From an uncultured Lachnospiraceae bacterium (GTDB lineage Bacteria; Bacillota; Clostridia; Lachnospirales; Lachnospiraceae), in the NCBI GenBank assembly GCA_900548905.1, contig URMK01000001.1, forward strand, positions 124,001 through 188,000: 64,000 bases of DNA, written 5' to 3'. The notes below the pieces were generated by a model. It made no database searches. It had not been told where the DNA came from and worked only from the letters and a program-made list of their open reading frames with translations. How positions within the stretch are numbered: the stretch's first letter is position 1; every line of letters begins with the position of its first letter. A program made the translations under genes and the position numbers. Positions 42,572 through 51,704 of this stretch are shown here, piece by piece.

Positions 42572-42682
42572 GGATAAGGACTGATTCAAACTTTGTTAGA
42601 TGAGCAATACGTCCGGCACACGTACTACCCACCTATGAGCCTGAGTAAAAGTCCAATAAGGCGAAAGCGGGGGAAATTCCAT

Positions 42683-44608
42683 ATGGGAATGATAGGTTTT
42701 TTGATTCTGTTTCCTTTCTTTGCTGCGCTCGTTATGTCATGCATGAGAAAGAGCGGACTGGTCAGAAGATGCGTCCAGTTTACTCTCTGCGGGATCTTAG
42801 TAGCGGCAGTTATTATCTTTGCGGTGACCAGCCTGATATCTGGGGAAACCGTTTCCTACCTGCCTCACACGCACGGTATCGATATGCTGATGCTGGTGGT
42901 GGAATGGGCTTTGGTAGTTCTTGTATTTTATTACAGCTTTAAATTTAAAAAGTATTATTGTGCATTGCTGTCCCTTGCACAGACGGGGTTGATGACCTGG
43001 CTGGAGCTTACCGGCCGTACGGAAATTCCCGGAAACCATATTTATGCGGACAAGCTGACGATTGCCATGAGCTTAATCATCGGAATTGTGGGTTGTCTGA
43101 TCTGTGTGTATGCCCTGGGATATATGAAAGACTACAACAGACATCATTTGGATTACAAGGACAGAAGGTACTTCTTTTTCGGAATGCTGTTTTTGTTCCT
43201 GGGAGCCATGATGGGGCTGATTTTCTCAAGCAATCTGATCTGGATTTATTTCTTCTGGGAGATTACCAGTATCTGCTCCTTCCTGCTGATTGGCTACAAC
43301 CAGACGGACGAGGCAATGGAGAATTCCTTCAAGGCCCTGTGGATGAACCTTTTGGGCGGCCTGGGTTTTGCCGTGGCCATTGCTTATGCGGCAATTTCCC
43401 TTCAGGTCATCAATATCCAGGATCTGGTTGCCCTTGCTGTCAGCGCGGATGCGAAGGCAGGGCTTGCCCTGATACCGGTGGTATTCCTGGCTTTTGCGGG
43501 GCTGACCAAGAGTGCCCAGCTTCCTTTTTCCGGCTGGCTTCTCGGAGCGATGGTGGCACCTACGCCTACCAGCGCACTGCTGCATTCCGCGACAATGGTT
43601 AAGGCCGGCGTGTATCTGCTGATCCGCCTGGCCCCTGCCATGGAAGGCAATCTGGCAGGTATGATGGTGACCACCATAGGCGGTTTTACCTTCCTGGTAA
43701 CCTCGATGCTGGCAATTTCCCAGGACGACGGGAAAAAGGTTCTGGCATATTCCACGATCTCCAATCTGGGGCTGATTACAGCCTGTGCCGGTGTGGGTAT
43801 GCATGAAGCGGTATGGGCGGCCATCCTCCTGATGATGTTCCATGCCGTATCCAAATCCCTGATGTTCCTTTCCGTAGGTGCGGTGGAAAACTGTACAGGG
43901 AGCAGAAATATTGAAGATATGCACGGGCTGATTGTAAAGCTGCCCGGACTGGCTTACGTAATGATTATCGGTATCGCGGGTATGTTCCTTGCACCCTTCG
44001 GCATGCTGATTTCCAAGTGGGCGGCACTGAAGGCCTATGTGGATTCCGGAAGTATCCTGCTGGTTATTTTCCTGGTATTCGGCAGTGCTACCACCTTGTT
44101 CTACTGGACCAAGTGGCTGGGAACACTGGTGGCGGTCCACCATCATTCGGAACAGCTTACCAACGTGACCAAGAAGAGCGAATGGACTTCCCTGATATCC
44201 CTGAGCGTACTCATGGTAGCCCTGTGCCTTTCCTTCCCGTTGGTATCCACATACCTGATTGAGCCTTTCCTGATGGATATGTATCACCAGTATGTGCCGA
44301 ACCTCATCGGAACCGGCAACCTGTATATCATGATTATGATGCTCTGTACTATCCTGGTGCTTCCGGTAGCGGTGCGTATACTGACCCTGGGCAAGAAAAA
44401 CAAGGTGGTTATGTCCTACATGGGCGGAGCCAATGCGGGAGATGACAGGAATTTTACAGACTCCTTCGGGGAAGAAAAGCACATGTATCTGGCTAACTGG
44501 TACATGCCGGATTACTTCGGGGAAAACAAGCTTCTCCTGCCGTCCATGGTGCTTGCTTCGGGAGCACTGATTATTCTTATGATTATGACGATAGGAGGTG
44601 CGCTCTGA
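42683..44608 (+). CDS. echA: Ech-type hydrogenase subunit A (NuoL-like proton/ion-translocating subunit)
   Basis: A 641-residue antiporter-like membrane protein with about 16-17 helices. I start at ATG 42683 behind GCGGGGGAAA; the frame continues upstream without coding character. Typical motifs are NLIWIYFFWEITSICSFLLI (charged residue in a helix), GLTKSAQLPFSGWLLGAMVA, PTPTSALLHSATMVKAGVYL and LMMFHAVSKSLMFL, with the lysines and histidines of the proton path. First gene of a 10-gene run for an energy-converting [NiFe] hydrogenase that couples ferredoxin oxidation and H2 formation to ion pumping. It overlaps echB by 1-3 bases (TGATG). Confidence 0.9.
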   Translation: MGMIGFLILFPFFAALVMSCMRKSGLVRRCVQFTLCGILVAAVIIFAVTSLISGETVSYLPHTHGIDMLMLVVEWALVVLVFYYSFKFKKYYCALLSLAQTGLMTWLELTGRTEIPGNHIYADKLTIAMSLIIGIVGCLICVYALGYMKDYNRHHLDYKDRRYFFFGMLFLFLGAMMGLIFSSNLIWIYFFWEITSICSFLLIGYNQTDEAMENSFKALWMNLLGGLGFAVAIAYAAISLQVINIQDLVALAVSADAKAGLALIPVVFLAFAGLTKSAQLPFSGWLLGAMVAPTPTSALLHSATMVKAGVYLLIRLAPAMEGNLAGMMVTTIGGFTFLVTSMLAISQDDGKKVLAYSTISNLGLITACAGVGMHEAVWAAILLMMFHAVSKSLMFLSVGAVENCTGSRNIEDMHGLIVKLPGLAYVMIIGIAGMFLAPFGMLISKWAALKAYVDSGSILLVIFLVFGSATTLFYWTKWLGTLVAVHHHSEQLTNVTKKSEWTSLISLSVLMVALCLSFPLVSTYLIEPFLMDMYHQYVPNLIGTGNLYIMIMMLCTILVLPVAVRILTLGKKNKVVMSYMGGANAGDDRNFTDSFGEEKHMYLANWYMPDYFGENKLLLPSMVLASGALIILMIMTIGGAL

Positions 44609-45474
44609 TGTCCGTATATTTCTTACTTGCTGTTTTGTATATTATCTGCGCACCTTTTCTGGGCGGCCTTCTGGAAGGCATAGACCGTAAGGTGGCGGCC
44701 CGCATGCAGGGAAGGAAAGGGCCTTCCGTGCTGCAGCCCTTTTATGATATCTACAAGCTGTTTGCCAAACAGTCTGTTGTGGTAAACAGCGTGCAGGATT
44801 TCCTGGTGTGCGGATTCCTGGTATTCGTAGTCTTTACGGGAGCTTTGTTTTTCTGGGGCGGCGATATCCTGCTGGTATTCTTTGCCCTGACCCTTGCCGG
44901 GATATTCTTCATCATGTCAGCCTGTTCGGCCAATGCGCCTTACAGCTCCATGGGAGCACAGAGGGAACTGATGCAGATGATGGCTTATGAACCTATGGTT
45001 CTGCTTACCGCCATCGGATTTTATATAGCCACAGGGAGCTTTTCCGTTAAGGAGATCGCGCAGAGCAATATATCTGCAATCTGCCTTCTGCCCGGATTTT
45101 TTATCGGCTTCCTTTATATCCTGACCATCAAATTCCGGAAATCACCGTATGATATCAGTACCTCACACCATGCCCATCAGGAAATGGTAAGAGGGCTGAC
45201 CACCGAACTTTCCGGAAATATCCTGGCGCTGGTTACGCTATCCCACTGGTATGAAAATGTATTCCTGCTGGGAGTCGTGGGGCTTTTCATCGTCAATTCC
45301 AGCTGGTGGAGCATTCCGGCGGCCATTTTGGTCTGCCTGCTGGCTTTCCTTGTGGAAACCCTGATTGACAACACATTCCCCAGGGTAAAATGGCAGATTA
45401 TGCTGAAGTGGACCTGGATTGTGACGCTGGCGGCCGGCGGGATTAACCTGATGATCGTCATGCTGATGAAATAA
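44608..45474 (+). CDS. echB: Ech-type hydrogenase subunit B (NuoH-like)
   Basis: A 288-residue membrane protein with about eight helices, homologous to complex I subunit NuoH. LEGIDRKVAARMQGRKGPS is the conserved first loop next to the iron-sulfur subunits, and MAYEPMVLL and DISTSHHAHQEMVRG are also family-typical. It anchors the hydrogenase module to the membrane and forms part of the ion path. Confidence 0.92.
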   Translation: MSVYFLLAVLYIICAPFLGGLLEGIDRKVAARMQGRKGPSVLQPFYDIYKLFAKQSVVVNSVQDFLVCGFLVFVVFTGALFFWGGDILLVFFALTLAGIFFIMSACSANAPYSSMGAQRELMQMMAYEPMVLLTAIGFYIATGSFSVKEIAQSNISAICLLPGFFIGFLYILTIKFRKSPYDISTSHHAHQEMVRGLTTELSGNILALVTLSHWYENVFLLGVVGLFIVNSSWWSIPAAILVCLLAFLVETLIDNTFPRVKWQIMLKWTWIVTLAAGGINLMIVMLMK

Positions 45475-45499
45475 AGGAACCGGAAAGGAAGGAGCAAAA

Positions 45500-45988
45500 A
45501 TGAAAATATCAAAATCACCCTGGCTGCTGCATTACGACGGCTCCAGCTGTAACGGATGCGATATAGAAGTGCTGGCCTGCCTGACTCCGGTCTATGACGT
45601 GGAGCGGTTCGGGGTCATCAATACAGGAAATCCCAAGCATGCGGATATTTTCCTGATTACCGGCGGTATCAATGAGCAGAACAAGCCCGTGGTACAGCAG
45701 CTTTATTCCCAGATGCCTTCCCCGAAGGTGGTGGTGGCGGTGGGGATATGCGCCTGCAACGGCGGTATTTTCAAAGAATGTTATAATATTATCGGCGGTG
45801 TGGATACCATTATCCCGGTGGATATTTATGTACCCGGCTGTGCGGCCCGCCCGGAAGCGATCATAGACGGCGTGGTAAAAGCCGTGGCTCTCCTGGATAA
45901 GAAAAGAGAGGAACGCGCTTCACAGAAACAAACCGGGCAGACTCGTCTGCACGGTTACCAGGAAAGACCGGAAGGAGGAGCGAAATGA
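45500..45988 (+). CDS. echC: Ech-type hydrogenase small subunit C (NuoB-like, [4Fe-4S])
   Basis: A 162-residue cytosolic-side subunit. The proximal [4Fe-4S] cluster ligands are visible: CNGCD near residue 14, AVGICACNG, and VPGCAARPEA. It passes electrons from EchF to the nickel site in EchE. A hydrophilic tail of about 28 residues (after AVALLDKKREE) is extra compared with the minimal fold. Ribosome binding site GGAAGGAGCAAA; overlaps echD by 4 bases (ATGA). Confidence 0.93.
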   Translation: MKISKSPWLLHYDGSSCNGCDIEVLACLTPVYDVERFGVINTGNPKHADIFLITGGINEQNKPVVQQLYSQMPSPKVVVAVGICACNGGIFKECYNIIGGVDTIIPVDIYVPGCAARPEAIIDGVVKAVALLDKKREERASQKQTGQTRLHGYQERPEGGAK

Positions 45989-46323
45989 TTGACGGCGAAA
46001 TCATGCAGGTGGAACCGGAAAATCTGGTAACCGAGGTCCTGAAGCTGAAGCACAGGGATTACCGGATCATTCAGATTTGTGCGGCAAAAGCGGGGGAAAG
46101 GATAGAGATTACCTATTCCTTCGGTAAAGAATACAAGATGGTAGGGCTTCGTATCAGCATTCTGCCGGATACGGAGATTGTGAGTATCAGCGATATTTAC
46201 GGGCCTGCTTTTCTATATGAAAATGAAATCCATGACCTGTTCGGCATCCCCATTAAGATGATCACAATGGATTACCATGGAAACCTATACCGTATCAAAA
46301 AGGAAGCACCCTTTAAAGAGTAA
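45985..46323 (+). CDS. echD: Ech-type hydrogenase subunit D (NuoC-like)
   Basis: A 112-residue subunit homologous to NuoC; SISDIYGPAFLYENEIHDLF followed by GI is the conserved C-terminal segment. It starts in an ATGA overlap with echC. It packs against EchE and carries no cofactor. Usual length for the compact Ech version. Confidence 0.88.
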   Translation: MIDGEIMQVEPENLVTEVLKLKHRDYRIIQICAAKAGERIEITYSFGKEYKMVGLRISILPDTEIVSISDIYGPAFLYENEIHDLFGIPIKMITMDYHGNLYRIKKEAPFKE

Positions 46324-46354
46324 TGTAATTGCATTTATACAAGGAGAATAAACT

Positions 46355-47434
46355 ATGTCCACACGCAGCACGATTCCATTTGGACCCCAGCATCCGGTAC
46401 TTCCGGAGCCGATTCATCTGGATTTGGTTTTAGAGGATGAGAAGGTTGTGGAAGCGGTCCCTTCCATTGGCTTCGTACACAGAGGATTGGAAAAACTGGT
46501 TGAGAAAAAAGAATTTACCGAGTATGTATACGTTGCGGAGCGTATCTGCGGAATCTGCAGCTTCATGCATGGCATGGGCTATTGTGAGGCTGTGGAGCAC
46601 ATTATGAATATTGAAATCCCGCCCAGGGCCCATTATCTGCGCACCATATGGTGTGAGATGTCCAGAATTCATAGCCATTTGCTGTGGCTGGGGCTACTGG
46701 CGGATGCTTTCGGCTTTGAAAGCCTTTTTATGCAGTCCTGGAAAATCAGGGAAAAGGTTCTGGATATGTTCGAAGCGTCCACAGGCGGCAGGGTTATTTT
46801 TTCTGTAAATAAAATAGGCGGACAGCGCAAGGATATGGAGGCTTCCATGCTGCGCCGGTTCGTGGCGGATTTTACGGATATCGAGAAGGAACTGAAGGTG
46901 GTGGCAAGGACTTTCCTGGAGGATACGGCCGTGAACAGCCGTCTTCGTGATGTCGGCTTTCTCACCGCCCAGCAGGCGCATGATTTGGGCGCTGTGGGGC
47001 CGTTCATGCGTGCCAGCGGTATCGCCCTGGACAACAGGAAGCTGGGTTATGCAGCCTATGCCGATTTGAATTTTGAACCGATTACCAGCAATATCGGGGA
47101 CTGTTATGCCAGATGCGATGTGCGTATCCGGGAGATTTTCCAGTCCATCGACTTAATACGCCAGGCGATTTCCCGGATTCCCGGAGGGGAAGTGGCGGTT
47201 CCTTTTAAAGGCTTCCCGGAGGGGGAATACTTTATGAGAGAGGAACAGCCCAGGGGAGAGGCCATCTACTATGTAAAGGCTAACGGAACAAAATTCATAG
47301 ACCGTTTCCGGGTCCGCACCCCTACCTTTGCCAATCTGCCCGCCTTGCTGGAAACGTTGAAGGGCTGTCAGCTGGCCGATGTGCCGATCCTGATTCTGAC
47401 AATCGATCCCTGTATCAGTTGTACGGAACGCTGA
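46355..47434 (+). CDS. echE: Ech-type [NiFe] hydrogenase large subunit E (NuoD-like)
   Basis: A 359-residue catalytic subunit. The [NiFe] ligands are present: RICGIC with Cys65 and Cys68, and C-terminal DPCISC with Cys353 and Cys356. The protein ends three residues after the last cysteine, so there is no C-terminal extension to be clipped off; no maturation endopeptidase gene is seen in the window either. PFGPQHPVLPEPIHL at the N-terminus and MSRIHSHLLWLGL are family signatures. H2-evolving from ferredoxin is the usual physiological direction. Confidence 0.95.
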   Translation: MSTRSTIPFGPQHPVLPEPIHLDLVLEDEKVVEAVPSIGFVHRGLEKLVEKKEFTEYVYVAERICGICSFMHGMGYCEAVEHIMNIEIPPRAHYLRTIWCEMSRIHSHLLWLGLLADAFGFESLFMQSWKIREKVLDMFEASTGGRVIFSVNKIGGQRKDMEASMLRRFVADFTDIEKELKVVARTFLEDTAVNSRLRDVGFLTAQQAHDLGAVGPFMRASGIALDNRKLGYAAYADLNFEPITSNIGDCYARCDVRIREIFQSIDLIRQAISRIPGGEVAVPFKGFPEGEYFMREEQPRGEAIYYVKANGTKFIDRFRVRTPTFANLPALLETLKGCQLADVPILILTIDPCISCTER

Positions 47435-47456
47435 GAAAGACAAAGGGAGTGATATT

Positions 47457-47954
47457 ATGAAGCATATGAACACAATGAAATTTACCGGCGTGGTGTTAAA
47501 GAACCTGTTCAGCAAGCCGGTCACCAGACCGTATCCCGAGCAGCCGAGAGAGTACCCGGAGCGGACGAGGGGACATGTGGAAATCGATATCGATACCTGT
47601 GTGCTCTGCAGTCTTTGTGCCCGGAAATGCCCTACGGGGGCGATTACCGTGGACCGGGCTGCCAAGCTGTGGGAGATCGAGCGGTTCGGCTGTATCCAGT
47701 GTGGCTGCTGCGTGGAGACCTGTCCGAAAAAATGCCTGTCCATGAAGCAGTCCTATACCCAGCCGGACGGGAATAAGAAAACGGACAGCTTCTTAAAGAC
47801 CAATATGCCGGATCCGCCGGTAAAGCCTGCCGTGAAACCGGCGGCCCAGCCCGCGGCAAAACCGGAGACCGTACCGTCCCCGGTAAAACCGGAAACGGTA
47901 CCGCCCGCGGCGAAACCCGAAGCGGCAGGCACCGGAGGACAAGAGAAGTCATGA
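47457..47954 (+). CDS. echF: Ech-type hydrogenase ferredoxin-like subunit F with Pro/Ala/Lys tail
   Basis: A 165-residue subunit with two [4Fe-4S] motifs: CVLCSLCARKCP and CIQCGCCVETCP (residues about 47-90), which accept electrons from ferredoxin. After QSYTQPDGNKKTDSF the last 55 residues are a repeat of AKPE/VKPE/PVKPA units (PAAKPETVPSPVKPETVPPA), which I do not know from other EchF proteins. The tail has no membrane helix and could be a flexible docking arm. It overlaps hypF by 4 bases. Confidence 0.92.
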   Translation: MKHMNTMKFTGVVLKNLFSKPVTRPYPEQPREYPERTRGHVEIDIDTCVLCSLCARKCPTGAITVDRAAKLWEIERFGCIQCGCCVETCPKKCLSMKQSYTQPDGNKKTDSFLKTNMPDPPVKPAVKPAAQPAAKPETVPSPVKPETVPPAAKPEAAGTGGQEKS

Positions 47955-50455
47955 GATATGAAATTACCATTCTGGGTGTGGTCCAGGGTGTCGGTTACCG
48001 GCCTTTTGTGGCGGCTCTGGCTGAACAACTTCATATCAGAGGAAGTGTCCGCAACAGCGGCGGAGTGGTAAGGATAGATGCGTTTGGAGATGCGGAGGCG
48101 ATGGATAACTTTATCTGTCGCCTTCGTTCATATGCCCCGCCTGCAGCCAGGGTTGACCGGGTACAGGCAGTACCGGTAAACGAGGATGGAACGCCCCCGG
48201 GGGATTTTGGCATTGTGGAAAGCGAAGCGGAGAACGGGGCGGATCTTCCGCTTCTTCCTGCGGATCTACCCCTTTGTGAGGCATGTCTTGAAGAAATGAG
48301 AAATCCGGAAGACCGCAGATACCGTTATCCGTTTATAAGCTGCGTGAACTGCGGTCCCCGTTACAGCATTACCGAAGAGGTCCCTTATGACAGAGCGCAT
48401 ATCACCATGAGGGAATTCGGCATGTGTCCTTCCTGCAGGGAGGAATATACGGGGATGTGTTTGAAAATTCAATCCCGCCATCAGCCCGCCCCACTTTGCG
48501 GTATATTTTCCTCAAAGTGTGATGCACAGATGTCAGAAAGCGATTTTCAAACACACTCCGGCCCGGAAATGCGGCGGAGACATGCACAGACCATATCCTG
48601 CCACTCCTGCGGGCCGCAGCTTCGGTGGATGGCCCCGGATGGGGAAGGTGGTTTTGCCTGTAGAGAAAAGGAGGCTGCATTGGAGGCGGCGCAGGAAACC
48701 CTGCGTGCAGGAGGCGTTATCGCGTTGAAGGGAATCGGAGGCTACCAGTTTGCCTGCTGTCCGGACAGGGGAGCTTGCGTGGAGAGGCTCCGGCAGCTGA
48801 AGCACAGGGATAAAAAACCGTTTGCTGTCATGTTCCCTTCTCTGGAGAGTATCCGCGAGGTCTGCCTGGTTTCGAAGCAGGAGGAGGAATTGCTCTGTTC
48901 TTCCGCCCGCCCGATTGTGCTGCTGTGTGTCAAAAAGAGGGGATACGGCTTTTCCTGTGAAGTGAGCGGCGAAAGTCGTTTCCTGGGAGCTTTTCTTCCT
49001 TATACGGGCCTGCACCAACTGCTTACACAGGCCGTAGGCCCGCTGGTGATGACCAGCGGCAATGTGACGGATGAGCCTATCCTGACGGCGGATGAGGAAA
49101 TGGAGAAGCTTTTGCGGCAAAACCCTTCCCTGCTTGCGGGGATTGCCTGGAATGACAGAAGGATTGTGACACCTTTGGACGATTCCCTTATGCGTATGAC
49201 AGGAGGACGGCCCCAGCTATTGCGCCGCAGCAGAGGTTTTGTCCCCGATCCTGTCGGCCTTCCGTCGGCGTGTCCCACGCCGGTGCTTGCCATGGGAGGG
49301 GATCTGAAGGCGGCTTTTTGCCTGGCCTGGCGGACAAGGGGATATATGAGCCAGTATTTCGGAGATTTGGAAAGCTATCAGGTGCTTCGTACCTATCTTC
49401 ATGCTGTGGATCACATGGAGAATCTGTTTGGAATCGTTCCCCGCGCCATAGCCTGTGACCTTCATCCGGGATATACAAGCTCCCGGGAAGCGTCCCGGCT
49501 TGCCGGAGAAGAAGGGCTGCCTTTGTTTGCTTTCCAGCATCATCATGCCCACGGGGCCTCCGTCATGGCGGAGCATGGCCTGCGCCGCTGTATCGTCGTG
49601 GTGTTTGACGGTACAGGGTATGGGACGGACGGGACGGTATGGGGAGGCGAATTCCTGTTATGCGAGGGAAGTGCGTTCCTGAGAGCCGGCCACCTGGAGG
49701 AAACAGAACTTATCGGAGGGGATGCCTCGGCAAAGGATGCGGGCCTGACGGCCCTATGCCATCTGGAGCATGCAGGCTGCGGTTTGTCTTGTGAAAAGAA
49801 GGAAAAGGAAGAGCCGGAGCTGAGGCGGAAAATCATCAGTGCGGCGCTATCAGGCCATATCAATACGGAAAGGAGCACCAGTATGGGCCGGCTTTTTGAT
49901 GCGGTGTGCGCCCTGCTGGGAATCCGGGAGACAAACAGTTATGAGGGGGAATGTGCCATAGCCCTTGAGAATGCGGCGGCCCGTGCCATGGAGTGCGGGG
50001 CGGTCCCTGCGGAACTGTCTTTTCCTCTCCGGGAGGAAGGAAATGTCCTCCTTGCGGACAGAACGGCGCTGATACGTAAAATTTTCCGGGAGACAAAGGG
50101 AACGCAGACATGGTATAAAGAGAAGGACAGAACGAAAATAACAGAAGCGCTTGCCCTTGGCTTTCACGAAGCGGTGGCCCATATGGTGCTGGAGATATGC
50201 CGCCGGTTACGGGAGCGGTTTCAGGAGAACACAGTCGCATTAAGCGGCGGCGTTTTTGCCAATGTGATCCTGCAGGAGCGCTGCAGGAACCTTCTGGAGG
50301 AGGAAGGGTTTCTGGTGTATGTGAACGAAAAGGTGCCGGGAAATGACGGAGGGATTGCACTGGGACAGGCCTGGCTGGCAGCGTTGAAGCTATTGGAGGA
50401 CAATAACTCACAGGAGGAAAAGGTATGTGCGTGGCATTGCCCGGAAGGGTTTTAG
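47951..50455 (+). CDS. hypF: Carbamoyltransferase HypF with an in-frame 36-residue insertion
   Basis: An 834-residue maturation protein that turns carbamoyl phosphate into the cyanide precursor on HypE. The N-terminus is an acylphosphatase domain (VVQGVGYRPFV). The zinc domain follows with cysteine pairs CEAC, CVNC, CPSC and CHSC. The spacing of the first three is the canonical 18 and 24, but 54 residues separate CPSC and CHSC; removing 36 residues (48452-48559) restores exactly 18. The YrdC-like domain (GGVIALKGIGGYQFAC) and the Kae1-like domain (FQHHHAHGASVMAEHG, VVFDGTGYG) are intact. The insertion is bounded by a 13-bp perfect inverted repeat, so it looks like a mobile palindrome that stayed in frame. 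Whether HypF still works is open. Confidence 0.93.
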   Translation: MRYEITILGVVQGVGYRPFVAALAEQLHIRGSVRNSGGVVRIDAFGDAEAMDNFICRLRSYAPPAARVDRVQAVPVNEDGTPPGDFGIVESEAENGADLPLLPADLPLCEACLEEMRNPEDRRYRYPFISCVNCGPRYSITEEVPYDRAHITMREFGMCPSCREEYTGMCLKIQSRHQPAPLCGIFSSKCDAQMSESDFQTHSGPEMRRRHAQTISCHSCGPQLRWMAPDGEGGFACREKEAALEAAQETLRAGGVIALKGIGGYQFACCPDRGACVERLRQLKHRDKKPFAVMFPSLESIREVCLVSKQEEELLCSSARPIVLLCVKKRGYGFSCEVSGESRFLGAFLPYTGLHQLLTQAVGPLVMTSGNVTDEPILTADEEMEKLLRQNPSLLAGIAWNDRRIVTPLDDSLMRMTGGRPQLLRRSRGFVPDPVGLPSACPTPVLAMGGDLKAAFCLAWRTRGYMSQYFGDLESYQVLRTYLHAVDHMENLFGIVPRAIACDLHPGYTSSREASRLAGEEGLPLFAFQHHHAHGASVMAEHGLRRCIVVVFDGTGYGTDGTVWGGEFLLCEGSAFLRAGHLEETELIGGDASAKDAGLTALCHLEHAGCGLSCEKKEKEEPELRRKIISAALSGHINTERSTSMGRLFDAVCALLGIRETNSYEGECAIALENAAARAMECGAVPAELSFPLREEGNVLLADRTALIRKIFRETKGTQTWYKEKDRTKITEALALGFHEAVAHMVLEICRRLRERFQENTVALSGGVFANVILQERCRNLLEEEGFLVYVNEKVPGNDGGIALGQAWLAALKLLEDNNSQEEKVCAWHCPEGF
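48452..48559. repeat. 108-bp palindromic insertion inside hypF
   Basis: TGTGTTTGAAAAT (48456-48468) and its exact reverse complement ATTTTCAAACACA (48543-48555) bracket the insert; an inner CACTTTG/CAAAGTG pair lies at about 48492-48518. It is read through in frame as 36 extra residues, including CLKIQSRHQPAPLCG. No other copy was noticed in this window. Confidence 0.8.
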
Positions 50456-50655
50456 AGACAGATGGTTCCACTGCAGTGGTGGATTTTCAGGGAAACAGAG
50501 TGCGTGCGGAGGCAGGGCTGGTTACGGTGAAGCCCGGAGACAGTGTGCTGGTACATGCGGGCTGTATCCTGCAGGTGCTTTCCGAGGAAGAAGGAAAGCA
50601 GCTTACGGCGCTTTTTGAAGAATTGGAGGAAGCGGTTGGTGAAGGAAATTCTTGA
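50425..50655 (+). CDS. hypC: Hydrogenase maturation chaperone HypC
   Basis: A 76-residue protein starting MCVALPGRV with the essential Cys2, ribosome binding site AGGAGGAAAAGGT. It carries the Fe(CN)2CO unit with HypD and delivers it to the large subunit. It overlaps the end of hypF by 31 bases and the start of hypD by 17, so the three are tightly coupled. Confidence 0.95.
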   Translation: MCVALPGRVLETDGSTAVVDFQGNRVRAEAGLVTVKPGDSVLVHAGCILQVLSEEEGKQLTALFEELEEAVGEGNS

Positions 50656-51688
50656 ATATCTGCAAAGCTACCGGGGAAGGCCGCTGACAATCATGGAAGT
50701 CTGCGGTACCCATACGGCGGAGATTAACCGGAACGGGATACCGGGCCTGCTTCCCTCCGGGATCCGGCTGGTTTCCGGACCGGGCTGCCCGGTCTGCGTT
50801 ACGGTGACCGAATATATCGACCGGCTTATCGCGCTGGGAAAAGAGCCGGGAAATATCGTGGTTACCTTTGGAGACATGCTCCGTGTGCCGGGAAGCAGGC
50901 AGAGCCTGAACGAAGCCAGGGCGGAGGGCTGTCTTGTGAAAATGGTTTATTCCCCCCTGGATATGCTTAAGCTGGCGCAGACGGATCGGGAGCATACCTA
51001 TATCTTTGCAGCGGTCGGCTTTGAAACTACTGCACCGGTGTATGCCATGCTGTTGAAAAAAGCCCGGGAAAACGGGATAGAAAATATCCGGCTCCTTACT
51101 TCACTGAAGGTTATGCCTCCGGTCATTGACTGGATTTGCGGAGAAAAAAGAGACAGCGGGATTGACGGTTTCCTTGCGCCGGGACATGTGAGTGTGATTA
51201 CCGGCAGCAGGGCCTTTGAAGGCCTGGCGGAAAAGTACGGGATCCCTTTTGTCGTTGCCGGATTTGAAGGCGGACAGATACTGGCGGCCATCGGGGCGCT
51301 GGTTAAGCTGCGCGGAACGGGAAAAACGGTCAATATGTACGCCGGTGCGGTTACCAGGGAAGGGAACAGGAAGGCACAGGAAGCGGTGGAAGAATATTTT
51401 GAACCTGCAGATGCTTCCTGGCGGGGAATGGGCGTGATCCCCGGATCCGGCATGGTGCTGCGGAAGGAATATGAAGCGTTTGATGCCGGAAGCAGGGCGC
51501 TTATGGAAGACAAAGAAAGAAATAAGGGCTGCTGCTGTGCCCGGGTGCTCACCGGGAAGATCCGTCCCTGCCAGTGTCCTTTGTTTGGCAAAATATGCAC
51601 CCCCCAGACCCCTCAGGGAGCCTGTATGGTTTCTTCGGAAGGCAGCTGTTATAACAGTATAAACAGCCTGTTTACGGAAAACGGATAG
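50639..51688 (+). CDS. hypD: Hydrogenase maturation protein HypD
   Basis: A 349-residue iron-sulfur scaffold protein on which the Fe(CN)2CO group is built. I start at GTG 50639 behind GGAGGAAGCGG; the frame is open further upstream inside hypC. Signatures: MEVCGTHTAEI, SGPGCPVCVT, GFETTAPVYA, GFLAPGHVSVITG, and the C-terminal cysteines CCCARVLTGKIRPCQCPLF. Normal length. Confidence 0.93.
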   Translation: MKEILEYLQSYRGRPLTIMEVCGTHTAEINRNGIPGLLPSGIRLVSGPGCPVCVTVTEYIDRLIALGKEPGNIVVTFGDMLRVPGSRQSLNEARAEGCLVKMVYSPLDMLKLAQTDREHTYIFAAVGFETTAPVYAMLLKKARENGIENIRLLTSLKVMPPVIDWICGEKRDSGIDGFLAPGHVSVITGSRAFEGLAEKYGIPFVVAGFEGGQILAAIGALVKLRGTGKTVNMYAGAVTREGNRKAQEAVEEYFEPADASWRGMGVIPGSGMVLRKEYEAFDAGSRALMEDKERNKGCCCARVLTGKIRPCQCPLFGKICTPQTPQGACMVSSEGSCYNSINSLFTENG

Positions 51689-51704
51689 GAGAGAAGGAAA
51701 CGGA

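Noticed and set aside
42572..42682. Riboswitch in the echA leader
   Set aside because: I looked for nickel/cobalt, molybdenum-cofactor and cobalamin patterns and found no convincing match.
43226..44482. Minus-strand open frame inside echA
   Set aside because: Antisense to transmembrane segments, gives a His/Gln-rich translation; not a gene.
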